Program-made: the position numbers and the translations under genes
Shown here: positions 1 through 7,585 of the stretch, piece by piece
Layout: each line of letters begins with the position of its first letter
How positions within the stretch are numbered: the first letter of the stretch is position 1
NCBI RefSeq assembly: GCF_013408295.1
Contig: NZ_JACBYQ010000001.1
Span: 1 to 64,000 of the forward strand
Length of the DNA: 64,000 nt
Source: Psychromicrobium silvestre
Lineage (GTDB): Bacteria > Actinomycetota > Actinomycetes > Actinomycetales > Micrococcaceae
Reading direction: 5' to 3'
The notes under the pieces: model-generated
Seen by the model: only the letters and a program-made list of their open reading frames with translations
Database searches by the model: none
Told to the model about the DNA's origin: nothing

Positions 1-2
1 GC

Positions 3-614
3 ACCGGGCCGCTAAACCGCTTGCGCGGGAGGATCGATAGCCACTTGAGCTGGTTGACGATTGCGGTGTTGGCGGTGCTGGCTGCTTCCGTGGGTGTCGG
101 GATGACCCTGACCGGAACGGATGTGGGCATCGTAGCGGTGCTCCGCGAGCACGAGCAGCAGTCGCAGATCGGCATTGTCTTTGTGTTCTGGTGCGCGGCA
201 TCCATTGTCGGCGGACTGATTTACGGTTCTCTGCATCGGAAGATCAATCCACTCTGGCTGCTCGCAGTGATGGCTCTGCTCACGGTGCCGATGGGCTTCG
301 CCACCGAGACCTGGGCGCTTGCCCTGCTCAGCATTCCGGCGGGTTTGCTCTGTGCCCCGGTACTTTCTGCCAGCTCGGAATGGGTGGCAAACCTGGTCCC
401 GGAGGAACGCCGAGGGGAGGCAATGGGCTGGTACGGCTCCGCTATCACCTTGGGCAGTGCCATTGGCGCACCGCTGGCCGGGGCGGCCATCGACCTGGTG
501 GGACCCTGGGGTGGCTTTGCCGCCGTCGGAGTTTTCTCCGCCGCACTCGCGCTGGTGGGACTGCTAGTCCAATGGTTACGACGGCGACCAGCGGCTAAGT
601 TGGCCAATAACTAA
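3..614 (+). CDS. MFS transporter, C-terminal part (truncated by window edge)
   Basis: The reading frame is open at the left edge, so only the last roughly 200 residues are seen. They form about six hydrophobic segments, the C-terminal half of a 12-TM major facilitator exporter. The sequence after the fourth segment, with EERRGEAMGWYGSAITLGSAIGAP, split here as EERRGEAMGWYG then SAITLGSAIG, is typical of the DHA1 drug-efflux branch, where a charged RGxAxG-like turn precedes a Gly/Ala-rich helix. A TTG at 21 could act as a start but would give half a transporter, so I treat the gene as cut by the window. The substrate cannot be told from this half. The gene ends in a repeat-rich spacer shared with the convergent DUF1844 gene. 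Confidence 0.85.
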   Translation, partial: TGPLNRLRGRIDSHLSWLTIAVLAVLAASVGVGMTLTGTDVGIVAVLREHEQQSQIGIVFVFWCAASIVGGLIYGSLHRKINPLWLLAVMALLTVPMGFATETWALALLSIPAGLLCAPVLSASSEWVANLVPEERRGEAMGWYGSAITLGSAIGAPLAGAAIDLVGPWGGFAAVGVFSAALALVGLLVQWLRRRPAAKLANN

Positions 615-636
615 GCCCCCCGGCCAACGATTTTTA

Positions 637-790
637 CCCATCTGTCCCACTGTGCACACCCATCTGTCCCACTGGGTGGTGCAGGTGTTGCGGAAGTTGC
701 TTGTCCGAGTGCACATCTGCCCCACGGGTAACACCGAATGGGATAGCTGGGTTGGCTGAAGGGACAGATGGGTGGAGGGGATAGTTGGGA
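637..790. repeat. Palindromic intergenic element, copy A
   Basis: The core runs 659-751 (93 bp). It starts with CCCATCTGTCCCACT and ends with AATGGGATAGCTGGG, an imperfect 15-bp terminal inverted repeat. It carries interior GCAGGTGTTGC and GTAACACC. An extra left end lies at 637-651, and extra right ends lie at 761-772 and 780-790. The same design occurs at 11049 and 37024. It fills the space between two convergent genes. Confidence 0.8.
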
Positions 791-793
791 GAG

Positions 794-1171
794 TTAGTTG
801 ACGGGGCCGGTGAACTTTTCTCCGGGGCCTTGCCCAGGGGCATCGGGCAGCAGGGATGCTTCGCGGAAGGCCAGCTGCAAGGACCGGAGACCGTCGCGCA
901 AGGGTCCGGCGTGTTGGCTGCCGATTTCCGGAGCGGCGGCGGTGACGAAGCCGGCCAAGGCGGTGATCAACTTACGGGCCTCATCGAGATCGGTGAGAGC
1001 TTCGGCATCGGGACCTTCGGCCAGGCCAACCTTGACCGCGGCCGCGCTCATCAGGTGTACAGCTGCCGTATTGATCACCTCAATGGCCGGAACTTCGGCG
1101 ATATCGCGAATCACCGCTGCTTGTTCAATATCTTCCGGACGGGGAGCCAGATTATCTTCGGAGCTGCTCAT
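794..1171 (-). CDS. DUF1844 family protein
   Basis: A 125-residue soluble protein matching the small actinobacterial DUF1844 family. The helical core reads ADIAEVPAIEVINTAAVHLM-like, then a region rich in Leu and Ala (DLDEARKLITALAGFVTAAAP). An acidic start and a Gly/Pro-rich tail frame the core. I chose the ATG at 1171 because the family begins just before this acidic stretch; the longer frame upstream (to 1396) translates the infC leader and is low quality. In related genomes this gene sits beside infC, as here, where it is divergent from infC. No biochemical role is established to my knowledge. Confidence 0.85.
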   Translation of the reverse strand: MSSSEDNLAPRPEDIEQAAVIRDIAEVPAIEVINTAAVHLMSAAAVKVGLAEGPDAEALTDLDEARKLITALAGFVTAAAPEIGSQHAGPLRDGLRSLQLAFREASLLPDAPGQGPGEKFTGPVN

Positions 1172-1319
1172 ACTGCTAAGCTTGTCATAGACCGGCTGGA
1201 AGTCGTTATTTTTCTGTGTCTGCTCAGGTTTCCTTGAGCTTTGCAGAGCGGCCCTGGCTAGCAAGCGGAGAACTCTCCCACCTGTCGACCCGAATGCGCT
1301 GGCTCTTAGAGTCGGGCCG

Positions 1320-1406
1320 GAGTTGCCAGGTACAGGTCGGCAACTCGGTTTCGCCCGGGTTAGCCTGATCTTTGAGGCCTTCGATTGCACCGGCAATTGG
1401 AGGCCT
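1320..1406 (+). promoter_or_regulatory. Structured leader of the infC operon (two hairpins)
   Basis: Two stem-loops lie in the 285-bp gap before infC. Hairpin 1 pairs GAGTTGCC (1320-1327) with GGCAACTC (1339-1346). Hairpin 2 pairs 1375-1388 with 1393-1406: AGGCCT and ATTGC arms joined by three G-U/C-G pairs around an ACCG tetraloop, followed by a short pyrimidine stretch. An attenuator or ribosomal-protein-binding leader is plausible, since infC-rpmI-rplT leaders are regulated in other bacteria, but I do not recognise a known family. Confidence 0.5.
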
Positions 1407-1456
1407 TCTCTTATGTCCGGTGTCTGGACCTGACCTAAGACCTACAGGAGTCACAC

Positions 1457-2563
1457 ATTAGCGAGCCACGAATCAATGATCGAATCCGCGTCCCGGAGGT
1501 GCGGTTGGTAGGACCAGCTGGCGAACAGGTCGGCATTGTCCGCATCGAAGACGCCCTGCGCCTGGCCGCCGAGTCGGATCTGGATCTCGTTGAGGTTGCG
1601 CCGATGGCCAAGCCGCCGGTCGCTAAGCTTATGGACTTCGGCAAGTACAAGTACGAAGCTGCCGTGAAAGCCCGTGAAGCCCGGAAGAACCAGACCAATA
1701 CGGTTTTGAAGGAAATTCGCTTCCGACTCAAGATCGACAAGCACGACTACGAGACGAAGACCGGTCACGCGCTGCGCTTCCTCGGTGCCGGAGACAAGGT
1801 CAAAGCCATGATCCAGTTCCGCGGTCGTGAGCAGCAGCGCCCCGAAATGGGAATCCGCTTGCTGCAGCGCTTCGCTGAGGACGTCGCCGAAGTAGGTGTG
1901 GTGGAATCCACCCCTCGCATCGACGGCCGGAACATGGTCATGGTGATTGGGCCGCTGAAGAACAAAGCCGAAGCTAAGGCGGAAGCCCGCAGAGCCGCTC
2001 AGCGAGCCGAAGCGAAAGCTGCGAACGAAGCTAAGGTCAAGATCGACGTCGACGGCTCCGGCCCGATGACGCAGAGCTTGGGAGATTTGCTTCCCGAAGC
2101 GCTCAAGCCAAAGGCTGAGGAAGTAGTAGAGTCCGAAGCCGTAGAGCCGGAAGCCGAGGCTGTTACAGCCGAAGCACCCGTCGAAGCAGTTGAAGCCCCG
2201 GTTGAGGAACCCGCTGAGGTTGTGGAGGAATCCCAGCCCGAGGTTGCTCAGCCCGAGGCTGTTCAAACCCAGGCTGCTGAGCCCGAGGTAGCCCCGGAGC
2301 CGAAGGCACCGGTCAAGCCTGCTGCTGTGAAGCCTGCGGAGGCTAAGCCTGTCGTCAAGCCGGCGGCTGCGGTAAAGCCCGTTGCGGCGAAGCCAGCAGC
2401 CAAGCCTGAGGCGGCTAAGCCTTCCGCGGTCAAGCCTGCGGCTCCGCGAGCCAGCACTGCTAAGCCAGCTGCCGCCAAACCTGCGGCCAGCAAGCCCTCG
2501 GCAGCCAAGCCAGCAGCAAGCAAACCGGCAGCCAGCCGGAGCAGCAAAGATTCAACCGAATAA
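1457..2563 (+). CDS. infC: Translation initiation factor IF-3 with long Ala/Lys/Pro C-terminal extension
   Basis: IF-3 binds the 30S subunit and monitors initiator tRNA and start codon. The protein begins with the family's N-terminal motif [16 protein letters not shown]. The IF3-N domain spans about residues 2-72 and the IF3-C domain about 80-165. About 200 further residues follow, rich in Ala, Glu, Lys and Pro, first acidic and then with histone-H1-like AAKP repeats. The start is ATT at 1457: an in-frame stop lies at 1436, there is no ATG/GTG/TTG before 1499, and AGGAG lies 6 nt upstream (1446-1450). A GTG at 1499 would delete the conserved first 14 residues. AUU starts on infC are known in other bacteria, where IF-3 represses its own synthesis. 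rpmI follows after 76 nt. Confidence 0.95.
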   Translation: MSEPRINDRIRVPEVRLVGPAGEQVGIVRIEDALRLAAESDLDLVEVAPMAKPPVAKLMDFGKYKYEAAVKAREARKNQTNTVLKEIRFRLKIDKHDYETKTGHALRFLGAGDKVKAMIQFRGREQQRPEMGIRLLQRFAEDVAEVGVVESTPRIDGRNMVMVIGPLKNKAEAKAEARRAAQRAEAKAANEAKVKIDVDGSGPMTQSLGDLLPEALKPKAEEVVESEAVEPEAEAVTAEAPVEAVEAPVEEPAEVVEESQPEVAQPEAVQTQAAEPEVAPEPKAPVKPAAVKPAEAKPVVKPAAAVKPVAAKPAAKPEAAKPSAVKPAAPRASTAKPAAAKPAASKPSAAKPAASKPAASRSSKDSTE

Positions 2564-2639
2564 TCAGTACCAAGAGCTTCGCCCCGGCTCAGCAGAGCCC
2601 GGCGGCATAGCGCAGCACAGAAAAAGGAGATCGGTTCCC

Positions 2640-2834
2640 ATGCCGAAGATGAAGACCCACAGTGGCGCCAAGAAGCGTTTCAAACTGACCGGCAGTGGCA
2701 AGCTGAAGCGTCAGCAGGCTAACCGCCGTCACTACCTGGAGCACAAGCCCAGCACGTTGACCCGTCGTCTGGCTTCGGACAAGATCGTCGCGAAAGCAGA
2801 TACCAAAGCCATCAAGCGGATGCTGGGCGTCTAA
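2640..2834 (+). CDS. rpmI: 50S ribosomal protein L35
   Basis: A 64-residue basic protein beginning [20 protein letters not shown], the L35 signature, and ending in the usual KRMLGV-type tail. It is part of the large ribosomal subunit. A purine-rich AAAAGGAGA Shine-Dalgarno region precedes the ATG. It lies between infC and rplT in the conserved infC-rpmI-rplT order, so it is probably co-transcribed and under the same leader control. Length and sequence are normal for the family. Confidence 0.98.
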   Translation: MPKMKTHSGAKKRFKLTGSGKLKRQQANRRHYLEHKPSTLTRRLASDKIVAKADTKAIKRMLGV

Positions 2835-2936
2835 AACCAACCGACCGCCTCGGCGGTTACTAAAGCCTTCTCGGTAGCGACTGCACTATCTGGTAGTCAG
2901 CGTTAGGCCGAGAGCATGACATGAAGGAGTACGCAC

Positions 2937-3320
2937 GTGGCACGTGTGAAGCGGGCAGTCAACGCCCATAAGAAGCGTCGGGTTATTCTTGAGCGCGCCA
3001 AAGGCTACCGGGGTCAGCGTTCGCGCCTGTACCGTAAGGCCAAAGAGCAGCTGCTGCATTCGTTCGTTTACAGCTACGGCGACCGCCGCAAGCGTAAGGG
3101 CGATTTCCGTCGGCTCTGGATTCAGCGTATCAACGCTGCTTCCCGCGCCAATGGTCTGACCTACAACCGTCTGATCCAGGGCCTCAAGGCTGCTGAGATC
3201 GAGGTTGATCGTCGGATGCTGGCCGAGCTGGCCGTCAACGACGCCGCTGCTTTTGCAGGCCTGGTCAAGCTGGCCAAGGCCGCGCTGCCCTCGGATACTT
3301 CCGCTCCGGTAGCCAGCTAA
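2937..3320 (+). CDS. rplT: 50S ribosomal protein L20
   Basis: A 127-residue basic protein beginning [17 protein letters not shown] after the initiator, with the family motif [18 protein letters not shown] in the long N-terminal helix. L20 is an early assembly protein of the 50S subunit that binds 23S rRNA, and it represses its own operon in other bacteria. The start is GTG at 2937, preceded by AAGGAG (2922-2927). Third gene of the infC operon; the next gene starts 5 nt after the stop. Confidence 0.98.
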   Translation: MARVKRAVNAHKKRRVILERAKGYRGQRSRLYRKAKEQLLHSFVYSYGDRRKRKGDFRRLWIQRINAASRANGLTYNRLIQGLKAAEIEVDRRMLAELAVNDAAAFAGLVKLAKAALPSDTSAPVAS

Positions 3321-3324
3321 CGCT

Positions 3325-4248
3325 GTGAATCGTGAAGGGCGCCCACTCGCGGATGCCATGACCAACCCCCGAGCAGATCGGGTTAAGGATGTGGCCAAGC
3401 TGGTCGGGCGCTCTTCGCGTACCCGGCGTCGGCAATTCTTAGTCGAAGGTCCGCAGGCAGTCCGGGAGGCACTACGTGCGCACCGAGACTGCTTGGTGGC
3501 CGGTGGCACCGCCGTTGTCGATGAGGTCTACGCTAGCCGCGAGTGTCTGGACCGTTATCCCGAGTTCGACGAGTTCTTCGAATCGACTCAGGAGTCCGGC
3601 GGATCACAGCTGCAAATGCGGATTGCCAGCGAACTAGTTCTGGCAGCCATGTCGGACACCGTCAAACCGCAAGGCATTATTGCGGTTTGTCGCTTCGTTG
3701 ATGTACCCCTTGGCGAGGTGTTGGCCGCAAAGCCTCTGCTGTTGGCCTTGCTTTGTCGAGTGCAAGACCCCGGGAACGCCGGTACTTTACTGCGCGCGGC
3801 TGATGCTGCGGGTGCCGATGCGGTGATCTTCAGTAACTCCAGTGTGGATGTTTACAATCCGAAAGCGGTGCGCTCCACAGCGGGCTCGCTCTTCCACCTG
3901 CCGGTAGTGCTTGGCGCGGATCCGAGCACGGTTGCCGCGCTATGCCGCAAGGCCGGACTAGGTGTGTTGGCCGCAGATGGCTACGGGGCACTCAATCTCG
4001 ATCAGTTGCAGGATGAATCCGCGGCTAGGAGCTTTGAGCAGCAGACGCCGGAATCCGCTTATCAGCTAGAGTCACCGACGCTTTGGCTCTTCGGCAATGA
4101 AGCGCAGGGGCTCTCCGCAGCGGAGCTGGAGCTTGTCGATCATCGGGTGGCGGTTCCGGTTTACGGGGCTGCAGAAAGCCTGAACTTGGGAACCGCAGGC
4201 ACGGTGTGTCTTTATGCCAGTGCCAGGGCGCAACGTCGGCCAAGTTAG
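3325..4248 (+). CDS. SpoU/TrmH-family RNA 2'-O-ribose methyltransferase
   Basis: A SAM-dependent SPOUT enzyme expected to methylate ribose in rRNA or tRNA. It has an N-terminal substrate-binding domain (residues about 1-120) and the knotted SpoU domain with all three motifs: NAGTLLRAADAAGADAVIF, LFGNEAQGL, and VPVYGAAESLNLGTAGTV (the NLGTAG stretch belongs to motif 3). It lies 5 nt after rplT, a position kept in many Actinobacteria. The start is taken at GTG 3325 because of this tight spacing; ATG 3358 is an alternative that would leave the core untouched. The exact target nucleotide cannot be read from the sequence. Confidence 0.93.
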   Translation: MNREGRPLADAMTNPRADRVKDVAKLVGRSSRTRRRQFLVEGPQAVREALRAHRDCLVAGGTAVVDEVYASRECLDRYPEFDEFFESTQESGGSQLQMRIASELVLAAMSDTVKPQGIIAVCRFVDVPLGEVLAAKPLLLALLCRVQDPGNAGTLLRAADAAGADAVIFSNSSVDVYNPKAVRSTAGSLFHLPVVLGADPSTVAALCRKAGLGVLAADGYGALNLDQLQDESAARSFEQQTPESAYQLESPTLWLFGNEAQGLSAAELELVDHRVAVPVYGAAESLNLGTAGTVCLYASARAQRRPS

Positions 4249-4297
4249 CCACCGGATTTGGCTGAGCTTAGAGCCAAATTCCAAAACAGAATTAAAA

Positions 4298-4335
4298 AGA
4301 AGGGCCGGTGCAATTGCACCGGCCCTTCTAGCCTT
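4298..4335. terminator. Bidirectional intrinsic terminator
   Basis: A perfect 16-bp inverted repeat (4298-4313 with 4314-4329, arms AGAAGGGCCGGTGCAA) sits between two convergent genes. On the minus strand it is followed by a TTTTTAAT run, which fits termination of the small membrane-protein gene. It also blocks read-through from the methyltransferase gene. Confidence 0.8.
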
Positions 4336-4356
4336 AACATCAGGCGAGTATGAAAA

Positions 4357-4623
4357 TCAGGCGTTCGATTTTCGTCCGGTAATGGCTCCCCAAATACCGG
4401 CAACAACCAAGCCGCCGACAATAGCCAAAATCCAGGAACCGAGGTTGAAGAATTCCATTTTTCCGGAATTGAAAAGCAAGCTTCCAATCCATCCGCCCAC
4501 AACGCCGCCGACTAATCCAAGAATTAGACTTGTCAGCCAGCCACCGCCGACTTTTCCGGGCATGATCATCTTCACAATGACTCCGACCACCAAGCCCAGA
4601 ATGATCCATCCAATGAAACCCAT
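4357..4623 (-). CDS. GlsB/YeaQ/YmgE-family stress-associated membrane protein
   Basis: An 88-residue protein with three hydrophobic helices rich in Gly, matching the transglycosylase-associated/GlsB family: start MGFIGWIILGLVVGVIVK, middle LILGLVGGVVGGWIGSLLF, and end WILAIVGGLVVAGIWGAITG. Relatives are induced by envelope, alkaline or acid stress; the molecular role is unknown. A strong AGGAGG site lies 5 nt before the ATG. The gene is single, with its own terminator on one side and the divergent CDF transporter on the other. Confidence 0.9.
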   Translation of the reverse strand: MGFIGWIILGLVVGVIVKMIMPGKVGGGWLTSLILGLVGGVVGGWIGSLLFNSGKMEFFNLGSWILAIVGGLVVAGIWGAITGRKSNA

Positions 4624-4792
4624 GATTCCTCCTATTGGTTGAACTGGTATAGCTATTTTACTCCGCTGCCAGCGAAAGAGCCGCTAGCTTGGTGAAATTC
4701 CTTTGCTCTCGCTTGGGAAGATCGGCACCGCACGGTAGCGTTATTGCAGCCGCTCATTACGAGCAAATGAATCAGTAGAAGAGGAAAACCAG

Positions 4793-5782
4793 ATGTCCAC
4801 CGAAGGCGGAAGTCGCGCAATTGTTGCGGCTCTCATTGCGAATCTCTCGATCGCAGTGCTCAAGTTTCTGGCGTTCCTACTAACGCGTTCTTCTTCCATG
4901 CTCGCCGAGTCGATTCACTCCGTGGCGGACTCTGGAAACCAACTGTTGCTGCTCGTCGGTGGCAAGCGCGCGGCACGGCAAGCTAGTCCGCAGCACCCCT
5001 TCGGCTACGGCCGCGAACGCTACCTCTACGCTTTTATCGTCTCCATCGTGTTGTTCAGCGTCGGCGGCTTGTTCGCCCTCTATGAGGCTTGGGAGAAGTT
5101 TCACGACCCACACGGCTTCGAGGGTCCCTGGTGGTGGGTTCCGCTCGTGGTGCTGGTCGGCTCCATTGGACTAGAGGGGCGTTCCTTTTACGTCGCGATC
5201 AAGGAATCCAACCACACCCGAGGCAAGCGGAGCTGGGTCAACTTCATTCGTACCGCCAAGGCACCTGAGCTGCCGGTGGTACTGCTGGAGGACTCGGCTG
5301 CGCTGATCGGCCTGCTCTTTGCTCTCTTCGGTGTTTCGATGACTCTGATTACCGGGGATGGGGTTTGGGACGCTGTGGGCACCGCCCTGATCGGTCTGCT
5401 CTTGGTGCTGGTCGCCATCGTGCTGGCCATTGAGACCAAGTCACTGCTGCTGGGCGAATCCGCTACCGCAGAGGATGTTTCGGCGATTGAGGCCGCCCTG
5501 GTGGGCCCCGGCGTGAGCCGGATCATCCATCTGAAGACTATGCATTTGGGTCCTGAGGAATTACTAGTCGCGGCGAAGATCGCCGTGGACGATGCTGCCA
5601 CCGGGGCCAGCATTGCGCGAGCCATTGACGAGGCTGAAAAGCGGGTGCGCAGCGCGGTGCCGATTGCCAAGGTGATCTATCTGGAACCTGACATCTTCAG
5701 CTCTCCTGCTCGGCCTGAATCTGCCGAGTCTGAGCCTACTGAGCCTGCTGAGAGGCTTGACGGCGATCAGCCCAGCCACTGA
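4793..5782 (+). CDS. Cation diffusion facilitator (CDF) family transporter
   Basis: A 329-residue proton-coupled metal exporter. It has six membrane helices and a C-terminal cytoplasmic ferredoxin-like domain (about residues 215-300). Metal-site residues are in helix 2 (ESIHSVADSGNQLLL, H and D four apart) and in helix 5 (LLEDSAALIGLLFALFG), the pattern of the ZnT9-like branch. PQHPFGYGRERYLYAFI links helices 2 and 3. The tail is a low-complexity Glu/Ser/Pro stretch. Zn(II) is the usual substrate in this branch, but Mn, Co or Fe cannot be excluded. The 3' end overlaps the convergent MFS gene by 47 bp. Confidence 0.93.
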   Translation: MSTEGGSRAIVAALIANLSIAVLKFLAFLLTRSSSMLAESIHSVADSGNQLLLLVGGKRAARQASPQHPFGYGRERYLYAFIVSIVLFSVGGLFALYEAWEKFHDPHGFEGPWWWVPLVVLVGSIGLEGRSFYVAIKESNHTRGKRSWVNFIRTAKAPELPVVLLEDSAALIGLLFALFGVSMTLITGDGVWDAVGTALIGLLLVLVAIVLAIETKSLLLGESATAEDVSAIEAALVGPGVSRIIHLKTMHLGPEELLVAAKIAVDDAATGASIARAIDEAEKRVRSAVPIAKVIYLEPDIFSSPARPESAESEPTEPAERLDGDQPSH

Positions 5783-6929
5783 GCAGGGCGATGCCAAGGC
5801 CAAGCACGGCTAACACGGCTCCCACCAAGGCAGGAGCCACATAACCCCAGCCCCAGGCGATCACTAGGCCACCGAGAAAAGCCCCAAGCGCATTGGCAAT
5901 ATTAAGCGCCGAGTGATTCATCGAAGAGGCCAGGGACTGAGCGCCGGGGGAGGCATCAAGTAACCGGGTTTGTAGCGCGGGGACCAGCATTGAGCCGGAG
6001 GCGCCGATTAGTAGGACCATCGGCAGCGCCGACCACGCCTGATGCACCGCCAGGCTGAATACCAGCAGTACCACCGCGATAACGCCCATCATCAGGTAGA
6101 TGCTGCCCATCACGGACTTATCCGCGAGCCGGCCGCCCACCACATTGCCGATCACCATCCCTACCCCATAGAGGGCGACGACGAAGGGCAGTACCGAGGA
6201 AGGCAAGCCAGTGACCTCGGTCATGGTCGGAGCGATATAGGCGTAGGTGGCGAAGAATCCGCCGAAGCCAACGATGCCAATCAGCAGGGCAAGCCAGACC
6301 TGCAGACGCTTGAGTGCGCGCAATTCGCCGCGGAAGGAAGCATCGTGCGCCGCCGGCTGGTGTGGGATCACCCACCAAATACTCAATACCGTGATCGCGC
6401 CGATCACGGCCACCATAATGAAGAGCAGTCGCCAACCCCACTGTTGGCCGATGAAGGTGGCTAAGGGAACACCCACCACATTGGCGATGGAGAGCCCCAA
6501 CATCACCATGGAGATCGCCCGGCCACGCTTGGTCGGGGCTACCAGGGAAGCCGCAATCACCGCAGCCACCCCGAAGTATGCGCCGTGCGGTAATCCGGAG
6601 AGGAATCTGGTGAGCATCAGAGTGGGGTAGTCCTGGGCAAAAAAGGAGGAGAAATTGGCCAGCGTAAAGAACACCATGAGAGCCAGGACTACCTGCTTGC
6701 GGGGCAGCTTCGCTGCCGCTGCCGCGAGTATTGGTGCGCCGACCACCACTCCTAGGGCGTAGGCCGAGATGAGATTCCCGGCTTCCGGAATGCTTACCCC
6801 GATGCCCTCGGCGACATTAGGCAGCAGCCCCATCATGGCGAATTCAATGGTGCCGATGCCAAAGCCGCCAATCGCCAAAGCCAAGATGGCTCCGGCGACC
6901 CGTCTGGGGGAGTATTCGTGTTGTGGCAT
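5736..6929 (-). CDS. MFS transporter, DHA1 (AraJ/Cmx-like) drug-efflux family
   Basis: A 397-residue transporter with 12 predicted helices. The first helix, ALAIGGFGIGTIEFAMMGLL, and the loop LSGLPHGAYFGVAAVIAASL are hallmarks of the arabinose-efflux/chloramphenicol-exporter branch. The motif A-like loop reads KLPRKQVVLALM. Export of sugars or drugs by proton antiport is expected; the substrate is unknown. GGAAGAAA precedes the ATG at 6929. Its last 47 bp overlap the 3' end of the CDF gene on the other strand, an unusually long convergent overlap. It is divergent from the NUDIX gene. Confidence 0.92.
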   Translation of the reverse strand: MPQHEYSPRRVAGAILALAIGGFGIGTIEFAMMGLLPNVAEGIGVSIPEAGNLISAYALGVVVGAPILAAAAAKLPRKQVVLALMVFFTLANFSSFFAQDYPTLMLTRFLSGLPHGAYFGVAAVIAASLVAPTKRGRAISMVMLGLSIANVVGVPLATFIGQQWGWRLLFIMVAVIGAITVLSIWWVIPHQPAAHDASFRGELRALKRLQVWLALLIGIVGFGGFFATYAYIAPTMTEVTGLPSSVLPFVVALYGVGMVIGNVVGGRLADKSVMGSIYLMMGVIAVVLLVFSLAVHQAWSALPMVLLIGASGSMLVPALQTRLLDASPGAQSLASSMNHSALNIANALGAFLGGLVIAWGWGYVAPALVGAVLAVLGLGIALLSGWADRRQASQQAQ

Positions 6930-6977
6930 CTAGTTTCTTCCGCTGGTGAACTGACTCTACTCATCCATCATCGCCCA

Positions 6978-6992
6978 TAGACTGGGCTGGTG
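6978..6992 (+). promoter_or_regulatory. Leaderless promoter of the NUDIX gene
   Basis: TAGACT (6978-6983) lies exactly 6 nt before GTG 6990, so transcription should begin at the start codon itself. No Shine-Dalgarno sequence is present. The same TANNNT-N6-start spacing recurs in nine other genes of this window. Confidence 0.6.
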
Positions 6993-7463
6993 ATGCAGAA
7001 GCTAATTGTGGGCGCCGCGCTGCTCGACGATCTGAGCAAGCCAACAAGGCTCTTGGTAGCACGGCGGACCGCGCCGGCGGCGCTGGCCGGGCTCTGGGAA
7101 TTTCCCGGTGGCAAGGTTGAACCTGGCGAAGAGGCCGAGCAGGGATTGCTCCGCGAGCTAGTCGAAGAACTGGGAATCGAAGCCGTGCTGGGAGCTGAAC
7201 TGCCGGTGCGAGCGGCCGCCCTCAAGGGACTGCCTATTGCAGCCGATGCAGCCTTGGGTTCTGCAGCGGAGGGCTGGCCACTCAGTGGAGGTGCCGTGAT
7301 GCGGCTCTGGCTTGCGGCGATTGCCGACGGCGTGCCCACACCTTTGGAAGATCACGATGAGTTGCGTTGGATGCCGCTGAGTGATCCGGAGTTGATCATG
7401 GCGCTGCCTTGGATCCCGGCTGATTTCCCGATTGTCGCCGAATTGCTCCGGGTGCTGGGCTGA
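6990..7463 (+). CDS. NUDIX hydrolase, MutT-type
   Basis: A 157-residue hydrolase of nucleoside diphosphate derivatives, most likely 8-oxo-dGTP or another oxidised dNTP. The NUDIX box is complete: Gly, five residues, Glu, seven residues, then RELVEELGI (about residues 38-60), preceded by ALAGLWEFPGGK as in MutT. The start GTG 6990 is chosen because a -10 box lies 6 nt before it; ATG 6993 is one codon later. The 3' end runs into a 21-bp tandem duplication that includes the stop codon. Confidence 0.92.
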   Translation: MMQKLIVGAALLDDLSKPTRLLVARRTAPAALAGLWEFPGGKVEPGEEAEQGLLRELVEELGIEAVLGAELPVRAAALKGLPIAADAALGSAAEGWPLSGGAVMRLWLAAIADGVPTPLEDHDELRWMPLSDPELIMALPWIPADFPIVAELLRVLG

Positions 7464-7483
7464 TTGCTCCGGGTCCTGGGCTG
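7442..7483. repeat. 21-bp tandem duplication at the end of the NUDIX gene
   Basis: Two adjacent units (7442-7462 and 7463-7483), each ATTGCTCCGGGTNCTGGGCT plus G, differ at one base. The first unit encodes the last residues and most of the stop codon; the second is non-coding. This looks like a recent slippage event. Confidence 0.85.
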
Positions 7484-7531
7484 AGCCCGGCCGCCAGCCC
7501 AACACCAGATCCCCCTGAGTTGGAGATCTGT

Positions 7532-7555
7532 CTGGGCTGGAACGCCCCAGCCCAG
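7532..7555. terminator. Hairpin between convergent NUDIX and VOC genes
   Basis: CTGGGCTGG (7532-7540) pairs with CCAGCCCAG (7547-7555) around a 6-nt loop. There is no clear T run, so termination efficiency is uncertain, but the position between two convergent stops fits. Confidence 0.5.
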
Positions 7556-7585
7556 TGAGTTGGCTGACTCGGTGGGACTGAGTTC

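Noticed and set aside
1451-2266. 271-codon minus-strand frame opposite infC
   Set aside because: Antisense of the conserved IF-3 core; Gly/Leu/Phe repeats mirror the Ala/Lys repeats of the tail.
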